This document shows, one piece after another, positions 18,687 through 27,580 of a DNA stretch of 64,000 bases (positions within the stretch are counted from its first letter, which is position 1; every line of letters begins with the position of its first letter). The DNA comes from Bordetella holmesii ATCC 51541 (GTDB lineage Bacteria > Pseudomonadota > Gammaproteobacteria > Burkholderiales > Burkholderiaceae_B). The notes under the pieces are model-generated. The model was given only the letters and a program-made list of their open reading frames with translations, did no database searches and was not told the origin of the DNA. The stretch spans positions 1,116,001-1,180,000 of the forward strand of contig CP007494.1 in the NCBI GenBank assembly GCA_000612485.1. Reading direction: 5' to 3'. A program made the translations under genes and the position numbers.

Positions 18687-19595
18687 ATGCCTTTGCCCTC
18701 CCGCGTCAAGATTGTCGAAGTCTCGCCCCGCGACGGTCTGCAAAACGAAAAAGCGTTCGTCCCAACCGACATCAAAGTAGAGTTGGTCAATCGCTTGAGC
18801 CTGGCGGGCATACCCAATGTCGAGGCGGCGTCATTCGTCTCGCCCAAATGGGTGCCGCAGATGGCCGACGGCGCACAAGTCATGGCACGTATTACACGCC
18901 AGCCGGGCACGATCTACTCTGTCCTGACGCCCAACCTCAAAGGCCTCGAGGGCGCGCTGGCTGCCAAGGCCGACGAAATCGTCATCTTTGGCGCGGCCAG
19001 CGAGGCCTTTTCGCAGAAAAACATCAATTGTTCGATCGCGGAGTTCATTGCTCGCTTCGAACCCGTGGCCGAGGCGGCCCGTGCCGCAGGCGTGCGTGTG
19101 CGAGGAAGCATCAGCTGTGCGCTGGGCTGCCCCTATCAAGGCGACGTGCCGATCGCCAATGTCGTGGACGTGGCACGGCGTTTTCTGGCCCTGGGCTGCG
19201 ACGAAATCGACGTGGCAGACACCATCGGCGTAGGCACACCGCAGCGGGTGCGCGACGTCATGAGCGCAGTCAGCGCCATCGTGGATCCCGCCAGGCTGTC
19301 GGGCCATTTCCACGATACCTATGGCCAGGCCCTGGCCAATATTCTCGCCGCCCTGGAAACCGGCATCACGATTTTCCACAGCTCGGTCTCCGGCCTGGGC
19401 GGCTGCCCCTATGCCAAGGGCGCCACCGGCAACGTGGCGACCGAAGACGTGCTTTATATGTTGCGTGGCCTGAATATCGACACTGGCGTGGATTTCGATG
19501 CGGTCGTAGATATCGGCCAATGGATGGCCGCCCACCTCGGTCGCCGCGGCTCCAGCCGCGCCGGCAACGCGATTGCTGCGAAACGTCAAGACTGA
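18687..19595 (+). CDS. mvaB: Hydroxymethylglutaryl-CoA lyase
   Basis: 302 aa TIM-barrel enzyme that splits HMG-CoA into acetoacetate and acetyl-CoA, the last step of leucine degradation. The N-terminal VKIVEVSPRDGLQNE carries the metal-binding Asp and catalytic Arg. GHFHDTYGQALAN holds the His-x-His metal ligands, and the signature SGLGGCPYAKGATGN has the catalytic Cys240. The frame is intact. No isovaleryl-CoA or methylcrotonyl-CoA genes are adjacent. A small membrane protein gene follows at 19642. Confidence 0.95.
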   Translation: MPLPSRVKIVEVSPRDGLQNEKAFVPTDIKVELVNRLSLAGIPNVEAASFVSPKWVPQMADGAQVMARITRQPGTIYSVLTPNLKGLEGALAAKADEIVIFGAASEAFSQKNINCSIAEFIARFEPVAEAARAAGVRVRGSISCALGCPYQGDVPIANVVDVARRFLALGCDEIDVADTIGVGTPQRVRDVMSAVSAIVDPARLSGHFHDTYGQALANILAALETGITIFHSSVSGLGGCPYAKGATGNVATEDVLYMLRGLNIDTGVDFDAVVDIGQWMAAHLGRRGSSRAGNAIAAKRQD

Positions 19596-19641
19596 TACGT
19601 GCAGGCCGCGTAGAATCCAGGTTTTACGCCTGAGGCCATCC

Positions 19642-20106
19642 ATGAGTGCAACCGCGCCATCGCCCGCAGCACGGGCCGCACTCCTGCAAGAGATCGGCCC
19701 GCTGCCCCTTAACGGCCAGGCCTGGCCTGACTGGGTTCGCATCCTGGCCTGGATACTGTTGTCCGCATTGGGCGTTCAGCTGTTCAGCAGTGCGGCCCAG
19801 TTGCCGCCAGGCCAGCTCAACCTGCTGCTTGCCGTGACCGTCGGGCTGAGCTTTCTGGGCCTGGGTCTGGTGTCGTGGTTCATGCAGTTGTCGATCACCA
19901 CGATCAACGATCAGGGCTTACATCAGAGCTGGTTCACCCGGCGTGAAGTCGCCTGGGAGGATATCCGCTTCGCCCGTTTCGTGCCCTGGTTTTTTTCCAA
20001 ACGTCTGGTGGTATTGACGCGCCGGGGCCGCCCGGTGGTGTTCCAGGGTGGTACCCGCGAGCTGCAAGCCGCCTTCGACAAGATTGCTCAGCTCTATCGG
20101 CGCTGA
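19642..20106 (+). CDS. Small membrane protein with a PH-like cytoplasmic domain, function unknown
   Basis: 154 aa from ATG 19642. Two transmembrane helices (about 32-53 and 60-85: WVRILAWILLSALGVQLF and LLLAVTVGLSFLGLGLVSWF) are followed by a beta-rich region (TTINDQGLHQSWFTRREVAWEDIRFARF) that resembles the bacterial PH-like domain of YdbS-type proteins, which usually follows such helices. No catalytic motif is visible. The gene lies 46 bp after mvaB and may be co-transcribed. It is convergent with the amino-acid binding protein gene. Confidence 0.7.
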   Translation: MSATAPSPAARAALLQEIGPLPLNGQAWPDWVRILAWILLSALGVQLFSSAAQLPPGQLNLLLAVTVGLSFLGLGLVSWFMQLSITTINDQGLHQSWFTRREVAWEDIRFARFVPWFFSKRLVVLTRRGRPVVFQGGTRELQAAFDKIAQLYRR

Positions 20107-20129
20107 CCGTTGCGGACAGCGCCAGTGCG

Positions 20130-20158
20130 CGTGCGCTGCGTCGGTAAGGCAGCGCACG
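20130..20158. terminator. Hairpin between convergent genes
   Basis: A perfect 10-bp stem (CGTGCGCTGC / GCAGCGCACG) with a nine-base loop lies in the 66-bp gap between the convergent genes ending at 20106 and 20173. There is no clear T run on either side, so it may work as a weak bidirectional terminator or an mRNA end-stabilising hairpin. Confidence 0.5.
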
Positions 20159-20172
20159 GCACGGTCAGGCCG

Positions 20173-21189
20173 TCAGCGTATGGGCAGCGTGTACATCAGG
20201 CCGCCCTGCGTCCACTGCGAGTTCAGGCCTCGTGAAATCTTCAGAGGGCTATCCTTGCCGACATTGCGATCGAAACTCTCGCCATAATTGCCGACCTGCT
20301 TGACGATGTTGTAGGCCCACTTCTCATCCAACCCCATGTTGGCGCCTGCGCCCGGAGTCACACCAAGAATGCGCCGGACATTTGGGTTCTCACTTTTGAG
20401 CTGTTCGTCCACATTGGCCGAGGTCAGGCCGTACTCCTCGGCCTCGATCATGGCCGACAGCGTCCAGCGCACCACATTCAGCCACGCGTCGTCTCCCTGG
20501 CGAACGAAAGGCCCGAGCGGCTCTTTGGAGATGATTTCGGGCAACACGACGTAATCATCCGGTTTGTCCAGCTTGGAGATACGGATGGAAGCCAGTCCCG
20601 AGGCATCGGTGCTAAAGACATCGCAGCGGCCTGACGCAAAGGCATTGACGACTTCGTTGAACGTTTCGATTACAACCGGCTTGTAGCTGACTTTGTTGGC
20701 GCGCGCCCAGTCAGCCAGGGTGTTCTCATTGGACGTGCCAGTTTGCAGACAGATCGTGGCACCATTGAGATCTTTGGCACTTTTGACTCCCAACTTCTTG
20801 GGCACGAGAAAACCCTGACCATCATAAAAGTTGATGCCGGCATGCGTGATGCCCAAAGCGGTATCGCGCTGCTGCGTCACCGTGGTGTTGCGGGTCAATA
20901 CATCCACCTCGCCGGACTGCAGCGCCGTGAAACGCTGCTGGGAGTTGAGCGGCACGATCTTGATCTTGTCGGCATCGCCGAAAACCGCTGCAGCCACGGC
21001 CCGGCACAGATCGACATCCAGCCCCTGCCACACGCCCTTGGCGTCAGGTGCCGAAAATCCGGCAAAACCCGTGGTCGTGCCGCAAACCACTTGACCACGT
21101 TTTTTGACCACGTCCAGCGTGGCGCCTTGCGCACCTTGCACGCCAGCCAAAGACAGGGCGCCAAGCGCCACCAGAGCTGCTATCTTCAT
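20173..21189 (-). CDS. Amino-acid ABC transporter periplasmic binding protein (AapJ-type)
   Basis: 338 aa with a signal peptide (about 1-22, ending GVQGAQGA). The type-2 periplasmic fold opens with TLDVVKKRGQVVCGTTTGFAGFSAPDAKG, followed by WQGLDVDLCRAVAAAVFGD and VDVLTRNTTVTQQRDT, features of the general L-amino-acid binding proteins AapJ/BztA. It ends in GRNVGKDSPL-like spacing and LMYTLPIR, also typical. The permease and ATPase genes that normally follow are absent, so this is an orphan, possibly separated by rearrangement. The frame is intact, with a purine-rich RBS before ATG 21189. Confidence 0.9.
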   Translation of the reverse strand: MKIAALVALGALSLAGVQGAQGATLDVVKKRGQVVCGTTTGFAGFSAPDAKGVWQGLDVDLCRAVAAAVFGDADKIKIVPLNSQQRFTALQSGEVDVLTRNTTVTQQRDTALGITHAGINFYDGQGFLVPKKLGVKSAKDLNGATICLQTGTSNENTLADWARANKVSYKPVVIETFNEVVNAFASGRCDVFSTDASGLASIRISKLDKPDDYVVLPEIISKEPLGPFVRQGDDAWLNVVRWTLSAMIEAEEYGLTSANVDEQLKSENPNVRRILGVTPGAGANMGLDEKWAYNIVKQVGNYGESFDRNVGKDSPLKISRGLNSQWTQGGLMYTLPIR

Positions 21190-21325
21190 TTCGTACTCCT
21201 CTCGTTACCCAGCATGGCGCGGTCGGCGCCGAAACGTCCGCAAGCGTACCGAGAACGGGCGCGCCGGCAAAATAACCTGCGCGTGTTCCGATATAGCCGC
21301 AAGGCCTAAGCCGGCCGCGGGATTT

Positions 21326-22567
21326 TCATGCCGCCAGCGAAATCGACACCGGCTCGTTGGCTTCGCAGGCGGCCAGCGCCTGGGCCAGGCGATGGATGCC
21401 CAACGCGATCTTGGCTTCGTTCATCGTGGCAAACGACATCCGCATGGCGTAGATATCCGCCATGGACTCATCGGGATAGAAGGCCTTGCCCGGGACATAG
21501 ACCACTTCTTTTTCGATGGCGTAGGGCAACAGACGCGTGGCGTCGATGTCGCCATTGAGCCGCGCCCAGAAGAACATCCCGCCTTCGGGTTTGGAGAACA
21601 CGACCCTGCCGGGCAACTCGCGGCTCAGCGCCTCGGCCAGCGCATCACAGCGCAGGCCATAGGCCTGACGGATACGCGGCACATGGCGGGCGTAGTGCCC
21701 ATCGGCCAAATACTGCGCAACGATTTCCTGAATCCAGGCCGAGCAGGCCATGTCATCGGCCGCTTTGGCGCTCACGCAGCGGCGGCGCACCTCAGCGGGC
21801 GCCACCATCCAGCCTATCCGCAAGCCCGGCGCCATGGTCTTGGACATACTGGATATGTATACGGCCCATTTGCGCTGTTCGGCATCGGCCAGCGCGGCGA
21901 TGGGCGGCACCCTTTCCCCCGAAAACCGCAGCTCGCCGTAAGGATCGTCCTCCACCAACAGGAAGCGATGCTTGGCCGCCAGCTCCAGCAAACGCAGCCG
22001 CCGGGCACGGCTGATGGTCGCGCCGCAGGGATTGGAAAACGACGCCACCACGCACACCATCTTGGGCTTGACGCGCGCAGCCAGCTCATCGAGGGCATCC
22101 ACGTCGATGCCCTGCGGACCGGAATCAACGGTGTGTACGTTGGCGCCGGTGTACAGCAAGGCCTGGACCGAGTTCGGGAAGGATGGGCTTTCGATGATGA
22201 CGTTGTCACCCTTTTGCAGCATGACCCGAGCCAGCAGAGCCATCGATTGCTGCGACCCCCCGGTGACCGCCAGTTCGGTGTCGGGATCGCATTGCAAGCC
22301 GCGTTCGGCCGACAGCTTGGCCAGTTCGACGCGCAGGCTCGCCTGTCCGTCGATATTGGAATACTGCAGGCAAGTGCCCAGGCGGGTGAGCACCTGATTG
22401 GACGCGCTGGACAGCCCCTCGACGTCAAAGAGTTCCTGAGCCGGGTAGCCACCCGCCATGGAAATCGTACCCGCACGCAGAGCGTAAGGCATGAGCGAGC
22501 GTATGGGGGGGATATAGGGCGCCTGAAACGGCGGGGCAAAGGCGTACTCGGGTGTGACGAGGGACAT
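21326..22567 (-). CDS. Fold-type I PLP-dependent aminotransferase (MocR/2-aminoadipate type)
   Basis: 413 aa from ATG 22567 (MSLVTPEYAFAPPFQ). Features are ISMAGGYPAQELFDVEGL near the N-terminus, VTGGSQQSMALLARVML, the aspartate region LVEDDPYGELRFSGE and the PLP lysine Lys243 in SMSKTMAPGLRIGWMVAP. This is the class I/II subgroup containing 2-aminoadipate and aromatic or branched-chain aminotransferases; the substrate cannot be fixed. There is no N-terminal HTH, so it is an enzyme rather than a MocR regulator. It is divergent from yggS, with about 220 bp between. The frame is intact. Confidence 0.9.
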   Translation of the reverse strand: MSLVTPEYAFAPPFQAPYIPPIRSLMPYALRAGTISMAGGYPAQELFDVEGLSSASNQVLTRLGTCLQYSNIDGQASLRVELAKLSAERGLQCDPDTELAVTGGSQQSMALLARVMLQKGDNVIIESPSFPNSVQALLYTGANVHTVDSGPQGIDVDALDELAARVKPKMVCVVASFSNPCGATISRARRLRLLELAAKHRFLLVEDDPYGELRFSGERVPPIAALADAEQRKWAVYISSMSKTMAPGLRIGWMVAPAEVRRRCVSAKAADDMACSAWIQEIVAQYLADGHYARHVPRIRQAYGLRCDALAEALSRELPGRVVFSKPEGGMFFWARLNGDIDATRLLPYAIEKEVVYVPGKAFYPDESMADIYAMRMSFATMNEAKIALGIHRLAQALAACEANEPVSISLAA

Positions 22568-22790
22568 GGGAGCGGGGCGTAGGCGATCCAGGTCACATGG
22601 CGGCACGGCCGGCCCTGGCCGCGCTTGCGAAGCGCCAAGCAACGATGGCTTAATTGTTGAAACATGAAGTGCTCTTCTGATTCTATGCCTGCAAGCCATG
22701 TCCGGCAAAGTGGTGTCGTCCGGACGCCGCAGCCGACCTAAACTATAGCGTTATGGCTTACTACGGCCCCGCTAACCACGAGAACCCCGC

Positions 22791-23488
22791 ATGACCGATT
22801 CCATGGCCACACGCCTGGCCGCCATCGAACAACGTATCGCCCTGGCCTGCGACCGTGCAGGCCGCCCTGCCGGCTGCGTCGAACTGCTGCCAGTGAGCAA
22901 AACCTTCAGCGCCGAGGCTGTGCGCGAGGCGGCCGCCCTGGGGTTACGCCGCTTCGGCGAGAATAAAACCCAGGAGATCCGTCAGAAGGCCGATCCCCTG
23001 GCCGAGCTGGGCCTGTCCTGGGTGATGATCGGGCACCTGCAGACCAATAAAGTCAAAGACGTCGTGCGCGATGTGGCCGAAGTCCAGTCGCTGGACCGTC
23101 TGGAACTGGCCGATGCCCTGCAGCGCCGGCTGGAAACCGCCAGCCGCAGCCTCGATGTCCTGATACAGATAAAAACCTCACCCGAACCGAGCAAGTTCGG
23201 TCTGCCCCCGAGGAACTGCCCGCCCTGCTGTCGCATCTGCAGCAGTCCTGCCCGGCGCTACGCGTGCAGGGCTTGATGACCATGGCCATCCATTCCGAAG
23301 ACAGCGCGGCGGTGCGCGCCTGCTTCCGCCGGCTGCGCAAATTGCGCGACGCCGTGGCGACACCGCAACTACCAATGGCACGTCTGTCCATGGGGATGAG
23401 CGCGGATTTCGAACTCGCCATCGAGGAGGGCTCGACCGAAATCCGTATCGGCAGCACCCTGTTCGGTGCGCGCCACTATGCCACCTGA
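22791..23488 (+). pseudogene. yggS: YggS-family PLP homeostasis protein, single-base frameshift
   Basis: The first 140 codons from ATG 22791 read as a normal YggS/PLPBP: the PLP lysine lies in ELLPVSKTFS, then [25 protein letters not shown] and [16 protein letters not shown]. At the C-run 23207-23211 the frame is lost; with one more C it would continue as [15 protein letters not shown] and on to the normal end ([27 protein letters not shown]) at 23488. Five C bases are present where six are expected. YggS controls free PLP and vitamin B6 balance. Homopolymer slippage could make this reversible, or it may be a sequencing error. Confidence 0.87.
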
Positions 23489-23582
23489 AGCCACACAGGC
23501 GGCAGGGGTGGCGGCATAATGGGCCCGTAAGGGCGCGGCATCGCGCCTCATAACGATAATTTCCCCGCTTAGGAGACACGTC

Positions 23583-24548
23583 ATGCACAAGCATGCCAAG
23601 CGCCTGTTGGCGCTTGCCGTCCTCAGTATTGCCACCAGCGCCTCGGCCCAGAGCTGGCCGACACAGCCCATCCGCTGGATCGTGCCCTATCCCGCCGGCG
23701 GCGGCGCCGACGTCGTCGCCCGCAGCGTAGCCAGCGGGCTGGAGAAACCGCTGGGCCAGACCATCGTGGTCGAAAACCGCCCGGGAGCGGCCACCATCAT
23801 CGGCGCGACGGCCATCGCCCAGGCCGAGCCCAACGGTTATATGGTCGGGACGGCCGACACAGGCACGCTGGCCTTCAACCCCTCGCTTTACAGCAAGCTA
23901 TCGTACGACCCGTCCAAGTTCAGCTATGTCGGGGGTATCGCGCGCTTTCCGCTGCTGCTGGCGGTCAACGCCAATTCTCCCTTCAAAACGGTGGAAGACG
24001 TGCTGCAGGCCGCACGTAAAGAACCAGGCAAACTGACCGCCGCGTCGGCCGGTGCCGGCTCGCCCCACCATCTGGCCTTGGAGTTGTTCAAACAACGCGC
24101 CCACGTCAATCTTCTGCACGTGCCCTACAAGGGCGCCGCGCCCGCCATCCAGGATCTGCTGGGCGGCCAAGTCGACGTCATGTTCATCGATCTGGCCGCC
24201 GGCCTGCCCAACGTCAAGGCAGGCAAACTGCGCGTGCTGGCCGCGGCCACTCCAGAGCGCCTGAAGGCGTTGCCGGATGCGCCCACCATGGCCGAGCAGG
24301 GCGTGCCAGACTTCACCGCGTATGCCTGGCAAGGGCTGGTTGCCCCGGCCGGGCTGCCCCAGCCGGTCAAAGACAAGCTCTCGGCCGAGCTGGAAAAAAC
24401 CATCAGATCACCCGCCGTGTCGCAGAAACTCAATGACATGGGCGTCGAACCCATGCCCATGAGTCCGAAGGAGTTCCAGGCCTACGCCGAACGCGAGCGC
24501 GCCACCTGGGCCGAGGTCATCAAGAAGGCGAATATCCACCTCGAATAG
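23583..24548 (+). CDS. Tripartite tricarboxylate transporter binding protein (Bug/TctC family)
   Basis: 321 aa with a signal peptide (ending TSASAQS). The Bug fold is clear: WPTQPIRWIVPYPAGGGADVVARSVA, then IVVENRPGAATIIGA, LLHVPYKGAAPAIQDLLGGQVDVMF and a Venus-flytrap C-lobe. Bordetellae carry large families of such proteins, which bind carboxylates or related small acids in the periplasm. Most are orphans, as here, since no TctA/TctB genes are adjacent. A good RBS (AGGAG) precedes ATG 23583. The ligand is unknown. The frame is intact. Confidence 0.92.
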   Translation: MHKHAKRLLALAVLSIATSASAQSWPTQPIRWIVPYPAGGGADVVARSVASGLEKPLGQTIVVENRPGAATIIGATAIAQAEPNGYMVGTADTGTLAFNPSLYSKLSYDPSKFSYVGGIARFPLLLAVNANSPFKTVEDVLQAARKEPGKLTAASAGAGSPHHLALELFKQRAHVNLLHVPYKGAAPAIQDLLGGQVDVMFIDLAAGLPNVKAGKLRVLAAATPERLKALPDAPTMAEQGVPDFTAYAWQGLVAPAGLPQPVKDKLSAELEKTIRSPAVSQKLNDMGVEPMPMSPKEFQAYAERERATWAEVIKKANIHLE

Positions 24549-24549
24549 C

Positions 24550-26823
24550 CTAGTAACGTATCTCCAGATTGACCGCTACATTGCGCCCCGGCGCGGTGTA
24601 GCGATTCAGGCCTTCGCCCGCGGGGTCGATCCGGCCCGTCGTTCCGAAAGACGCAAGCGAACGCAGCGTGTCCCAGCGGAAGTACTTTCTGTCGAACAGA
24701 TTGTAGATACCGGCCGACAGCGTCATGTGCCGGCCCAGACGCGTGTAGGCACTCAGATCCACCAGATACACAGCCTGGCTGAGATACTTTGACGGCTCTC
24801 TGACGGCGCCACGGGCCCCATAAGTGGTGCGCAAGGTATCACGTTCACGCTTGGCGCCATGATGTACCAGGTCTGCTCGCAGCCCCCAGGAGGCCGCCTC
24901 GTAGAACAGCCCCGCCACCACTTGCAAGGGCTGCAGCGCCCGCAACCCGTCTCCGAGGCTTGTCCTGCCGCGCGTGAGGGTTGCACGGACATCCATACCC
25001 CATCCCTTGGGCGCGCCGAAGGCCGTGTGCGCATCGAGTAACCCTTTGAGTTCCACGCCCCATACCTTCGCCCGGTCGATATTCTGCTGCTGGAAGTAGT
25101 CTTCGATCTGCACCGGCGGGATACCCCAGGGGTTGAAGGGCTCGTAAAACGGATTCGGCACCTCGCGCGTGGTGTGCCGCTCTTCGATGAAGTCGCGGTA
25201 ACGCGTCTGGAACAGCGCGACGGCCAGGTTGCCCACATCGCCGTGGGCGGTCAAAGTCAGCTCCTGATTCAGTGCCCGCTCGGCTTTCAGGCCCGGATTG
25301 GGCAGAAAGTAATTAAAGCCGCGACGGAAGCGGAAATACAACTCCTGGGCCGACGGCGCCCGAAAACCTTGCGAAACGGCATAGCTCAAACGCAGATGAC
25401 TCGTCACCTCGTGGCTGAGATTGCCAAACCAGCTCCCCGCCGAGAAACGCCGCCGCCCCACCGCGTCGAGGCCGTAGCTCGGCGCCACGCCCGGGGTGGG
25501 TTGATGCGCGTAACGATCCACCCGCCATCCCAGTTCGCCATGCCACAGCGGGCCGAACGCGAAGCTGTCCTTGAGCTTTAGGCTCAGGCTGCGCACGCGT
25601 ACCGGATCAACGATGCTATAGCTGCTTTGCCCGCCCGCGGAGTTCTTGAAGAACAAGCGATCGGTGTTGTCGTTGTTCAGCCTGCGCTGCGTCCAGGCCA
25701 GCTCGCCCGAGAACCGGTGCCGCCCCCAGGAAGTATCCCAAACGCGCGCGGCCGCCTCCAGCCGCCATTGCCGATCACGCTGAGTCGTGCGCCGGTCGTA
25801 ACGCTGATCCAGGAATCCATCCTTGATATCGCGGTTTTCCGTCAGGGCGCGTTGCAGGACATTTTGCAGATGCAGGCCTGCCGACAGGGATTCGAGGGGC
25901 CCATCCGAGGGGATCCAACGGTACACCAGCGCCTGCCGCCTGTAAGGCGAGCTGTCCCACGCCTGGCGGGTCTGGCCGAACGCACCGTAAGACTTCTCGT
26001 CAGTAAAGCGCCGCTCAGCGCGTTCATCGTGCGACAGTTGCACGCAATGGCCACGCACCACGCAAACATCCAGCTTACTCAGCCAAGCCTGTGTCGTGGC
26101 GTCAACCGGGTCCGGGCGGCCGCGACTTCGGCCGGCGATATCCGCGCCGCCGCCGTGGTGCATGATCTCATGCCCCCCGCGGCGGGTGTATTGCAGAAAG
26201 AAGCTGGTCCCCAGGTCGCCCAGGCGCGTCCCGGCACCGGCCACGCCAAGCCACTGACGGCTGCGCGAGGCATAGGCGAGCTTGCTATAGACGCCAGCCG
26301 TCTTGCCGGGATCGACGAAGTCATTGATGTCCTTGGTCACGAACTGCACGGAACCACCGATACCGCCGCTGCCGGACGAATAGGAGTCCGCGCCTTTGTG
26401 CAGCGTCACCTGCTTCATGTGCTCCAGCTCGACGCTATTGCGGTTGCCGTTGAGATACCCATAGCCGAGATAGACCTCGGGCAGGAAATACTCGGCCTGT
26501 GCCACGCCATCGACGGTGACGGCGACACGATTGCCGTCCACCCCGCGTATGGCAAAGCCATTGGTACCGGCGCGCCCGCCTTCAGATACCGTAATCCCCG
26601 GGATATGGCGCACCAAGTCGCGCGCATCCAGGACATTGTCGCGGCTGATCTGACTGGCGCTGCGTACATCCGTAGACGGCGACTCGGCTTCGGCGTTGGC
26701 TTCGACGACGATGGTCTCAAGCTGCCAGGCCGGCACGGGAGCCGCCGCGCCGGCAGCAGTGTCGGCCATGACAGGCGCGGCCGCCAGCAGCGACCACAAG
26801 GCAAGAGGGTGACGAACTTCCAT
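24550..26823 (-). CDS. TonB-dependent heme/hemoglobin-type receptor
   Basis: 757 aa from ATG 26823, with a signal peptide (about 1-18). The plug domain (about 40-170) includes VRHIPGITVSEGGRAGTNGFAIRG and HKGADSYSSGSGGIGGSV, and the 22-strand barrel ends in LEIRY. The FRAP block (SQGFRAPSAQELYFRF) followed by NPxL (LPNPGLKAERA) is the arrangement seen in heme/hemoglobin receptors such as HemR and BhuR, with a histidine-containing loop between in many; here the loop is RFRRGFNYF. Heme or a hemoprotein is therefore the likely ligand, though no heme-transport genes lie beside it. No Fur box was recognised upstream. The gene ends 1 bp past the convergent Bug gene. Confidence 0.85.
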   Translation of the reverse strand: MEVRHPLALWSLLAAAPVMADTAAGAAAPVPAWQLETIVVEANAEAESPSTDVRSASQISRDNVLDARDLVRHIPGITVSEGGRAGTNGFAIRGVDGNRVAVTVDGVAQAEYFLPEVYLGYGYLNGNRNSVELEHMKQVTLHKGADSYSSGSGGIGGSVQFVTKDINDFVDPGKTAGVYSKLAYASRSRQWLGVAGAGTRLGDLGTSFFLQYTRRGGHEIMHHGGGADIAGRSRGRPDPVDATTQAWLSKLDVCVVRGHCVQLSHDERAERRFTDEKSYGAFGQTRQAWDSSPYRRQALVYRWIPSDGPLESLSAGLHLQNVLQRALTENRDIKDGFLDQRYDRRTTQRDRQWRLEAAARVWDTSWGRHRFSGELAWTQRRLNNDNTDRLFFKNSAGGQSSYSIVDPVRVRSLSLKLKDSFAFGPLWHGELGWRVDRYAHQPTPGVAPSYGLDAVGRRRFSAGSWFGNLSHEVTSHLRLSYAVSQGFRAPSAQELYFRFRRGFNYFLPNPGLKAERALNQELTLTAHGDVGNLAVALFQTRYRDFIEERHTTREVPNPFYEPFNPWGIPPVQIEDYFQQQNIDRAKVWGVELKGLLDAHTAFGAPKGWGMDVRATLTRGRTSLGDGLRALQPLQVVAGLFYEAASWGLRADLVHHGAKRERDTLRTTYGARGAVREPSKYLSQAVYLVDLSAYTRLGRHMTLSAGIYNLFDRKYFRWDTLRSLASFGTTGRIDPAGEGLNRYTAPGRNVAVNLEIRY

Positions 26824-27030
26824 GGTGTCCTGTACTCCGCAATAAGCAACAGGACACGAGGGCAAGAAAGGAGTAACGATGCAACATGGCCAGGATCGGC
26901 CCGCCAGCGGAAACCCCCACAATGAAGCAAGGCCACGAAAACGCCTGGAGAGACATCTTGAATCGGATCAAACGAGCCGCCAGCGCGGGGGGCAGGACTT
27001 GCCGGGTTGCAACACTATCCGTTCGGCCAC

Positions 27031-27054
27031 AACAAAACAGGCCCGAAGGCCTGT
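27031..27054 (-). terminator. Rho-independent terminator of the copper chaperone gene
   Basis: On the minus strand ACAGGCC-TTCG-GGCCTGT (27054-27037) forms a 7-bp stem with a very stable TTCG tetraloop and is followed by TTTTGTT. It lies 25 bp after the stop of the PCu(A)C gene. Confidence 0.85.
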
Positions 27055-27079
27055 AGGTATGCGTGGCGGCGTGTGCCGA

Positions 27080-27565
27080 TCAATGACTCATGTGACCGTG
27101 GCTCATGCCCGCGTTGTGGCTGACCGCCTTGATCTTGAAATTGACGTTGACCTCGCCTGCTTTCTCGAACGTCAACGTGGCAGGCACGCTGCCCCCTTCG
27201 GCGAAAGGCGCCTTGAGTTTGAGAAACATGACGTGATAGCCGCCCGGCCGCAGTTCGACCTTGCCGTCGGCCGGCACCACGATGCCGCCTTCGACTTCAC
27301 GCATGCGTGCCATGCCGTTCTCATTCTTGACCGTGTGCAACTCGACCCGTTGGGCCGCCGGCGAAGACACCGACACCAGGCGATCCGCCATCTTGCCGTC
27401 GTTCTCGATCTCCAGGTAGCCCGCGCCATTTTCCTGTCCAGGAGCCGAGGCTCTCACCCACAGATCATCCACCTCGATCTGGCCGACCTTGTAATCAGCA
27501 GCCACAGCCGTCGCGCCCGCGGTCAGCGCCAAGGCGGCGGCAAAGACGAACTTACGCAGAGTCAT
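27080..27565 (-). CDS. Periplasmic copper chaperone PCu(A)C
   Basis: 161 aa with a signal peptide (about 1-23, ending AVAA). The cupredoxin-like domain carries the Cu(I) ligand set His77, Met88, His111 and Met113 (ELHTVKNENGMARM and GGYHVMFL), matching the H-M-X10-M-X21-H-X-M motif. A short His/Met-rich tail (SHNAGMSHGHMSH) may bind extra copper. These proteins deliver Cu(I) to cytochrome oxidase CuA centres, often with Sco; no sco gene is adjacent. A tetraloop terminator follows. The frame is intact. Confidence 0.93.
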   Translation of the reverse strand: MTLRKFVFAAALALTAGATAVAADYKVGQIEVDDLWVRASAPGQENGAGYLEIENDGKMADRLVSVSSPAAQRVELHTVKNENGMARMREVEGGIVVPADGKVELRPGGYHVMFLKLKAPFAEGGSVPATLTFEKAGEVNVNFKIKAVSHNAGMSHGHMSH

Positions 27566-27580
27566 CGCATTACTCCAAAG

